Assembly: GCF_026213295.1 (NCBI RefSeq)
Contig: NC_079413.1
Location: 22,165,609 to 22,229,608, forward strand
DNA length: 64,000 bases
Direction: 5' to 3'
DNA from: Gadus chalcogrammus
Lineage: Eukaryota > Chordata > Actinopteri > Gadiformes > Gadidae
Under the pieces are notes generated by a model. That model did not search any database and was not told where the DNA came from. It saw only the letters and a list, made by a program, of their open reading frames with translations. Positions 57,709 through 64,000 of the stretch are shown piece by piece. The position numbers and the translations under genes are program-made. Position 1 is the first letter of the stretch. Each line of letters begins with the position of its first letter.

Positions 57709-57740
<32 letters not shown>
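57708..57740. repeat. 33-nt poly-G
   Basis: Pure G run just upstream (in transcript terms) of the carhsp1 start exon; in the minus sense it is poly-C within about 40 nt of the acceptor at 57667. Confidence 0.95.
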
Positions 57741-57741
<1 letters not shown>

Positions 57742-57844
57742 GAACAGGATTAGATTAGACTGTTAATACATCTACACCCTTTGCGTTCAATATCTTCCAC
57801 AAAGTAGCCTTTGTCATCTTCAAATGAACACACAAACACATGCA

Positions 57845-57985
<141 letters not shown>

Positions 57986-58155
57986 CCACATACAAATGTC
58001 AATTAAACCATTCTTCCTTATTAGGGACCTGGCAGGCAAATTCGCAGGATCCTGTGCTCGCCATGGCAACACCAATCAGGGTATAGACGGGGGCTGGCCC
58101 CGGCTCCCCACTAAAGAGAGAGCCCCCTTACGGATATGATGAGGGAACGTGATTG

Positions 58156-64000
<5,845 letters not shown>

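Overview
This window is teleost fish genomic DNA, and I infer a cod-like (gadid) genome. The genes are intron-rich with GT/AG junctions. The proteins match vertebrate families. The stretch is packed with very long (CA)n, (GA)n and homopolymer C/G tracts, a density I associate with gadids (inference). There is no sign of bacterial or viral gene organisation.

Layout. (1) About 1.76-15.72 kb holds a tandem pair of secreted or surface serine-protease genes. Each unit encodes one intact trypsin-like domain, then one degenerate trypsin-like domain (His and Ser of the triad replaced), then a Thr/Pro/Ala-rich stalk. The second unit ends in a GPI-anchor-like tail. The first unit ends in a short tail read from duplicated intron sequence at the duplication joint. 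Comparing the paralogues reveals 'filled' and 'empty' transposon sites: a 987-bp hAT-like element with a perfect 8-bp target duplication, and a 65-bp insert with a 17-bp duplication. A ~1.8-kb fold-back element sits in unit 1 only. (2) About 19.4-21.9 kb holds a small four-exon gene for a ~120-aa single-pass, cysteine-rich membrane protein I do not recognise. (3) 24.06-32.2 kb is fructose-bisphosphate aldolase A (aldoa), complete at 364 aa. (4) 33.3-41 kb is the lysosomal/endosomal membrane protein battenin (cln3), 15 coding exons, 454 aa. (5) 42.9-49.4 kb is the catalytic subunit of protein phosphatase 4 (ppp4c), 307 aa. (6) On the minus strand, about 57.67-50.63 kb is the cold-shock-domain protein carhsp1, 165 aa in four coding exons. 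It converges on ppp4c and carries a broken LINE in its second coding intron. (7) 58-64 kb is repeat-rich sequence upstream of carhsp1 in which I see no gene.

The aldoa, cln3, ppp4c and carhsp1 orthologues all lie on the short arm of human chromosome 16, so this is a conserved vertebrate linkage group. The genes are not a functional pathway: aldoa is glycolytic, cln3 endolysosomal, ppp4c a Ser/Thr phosphatase, carhsp1 an RNA/DNA-binding regulator. All exon limits come from reading the sequence. Open reading continues across every junction, and total coding length is a multiple of three for aldoa, cln3, ppp4c, carhsp1 and the small gene. The two protease units have compatible phases throughout, but their true first (signal-peptide) exon was not found.
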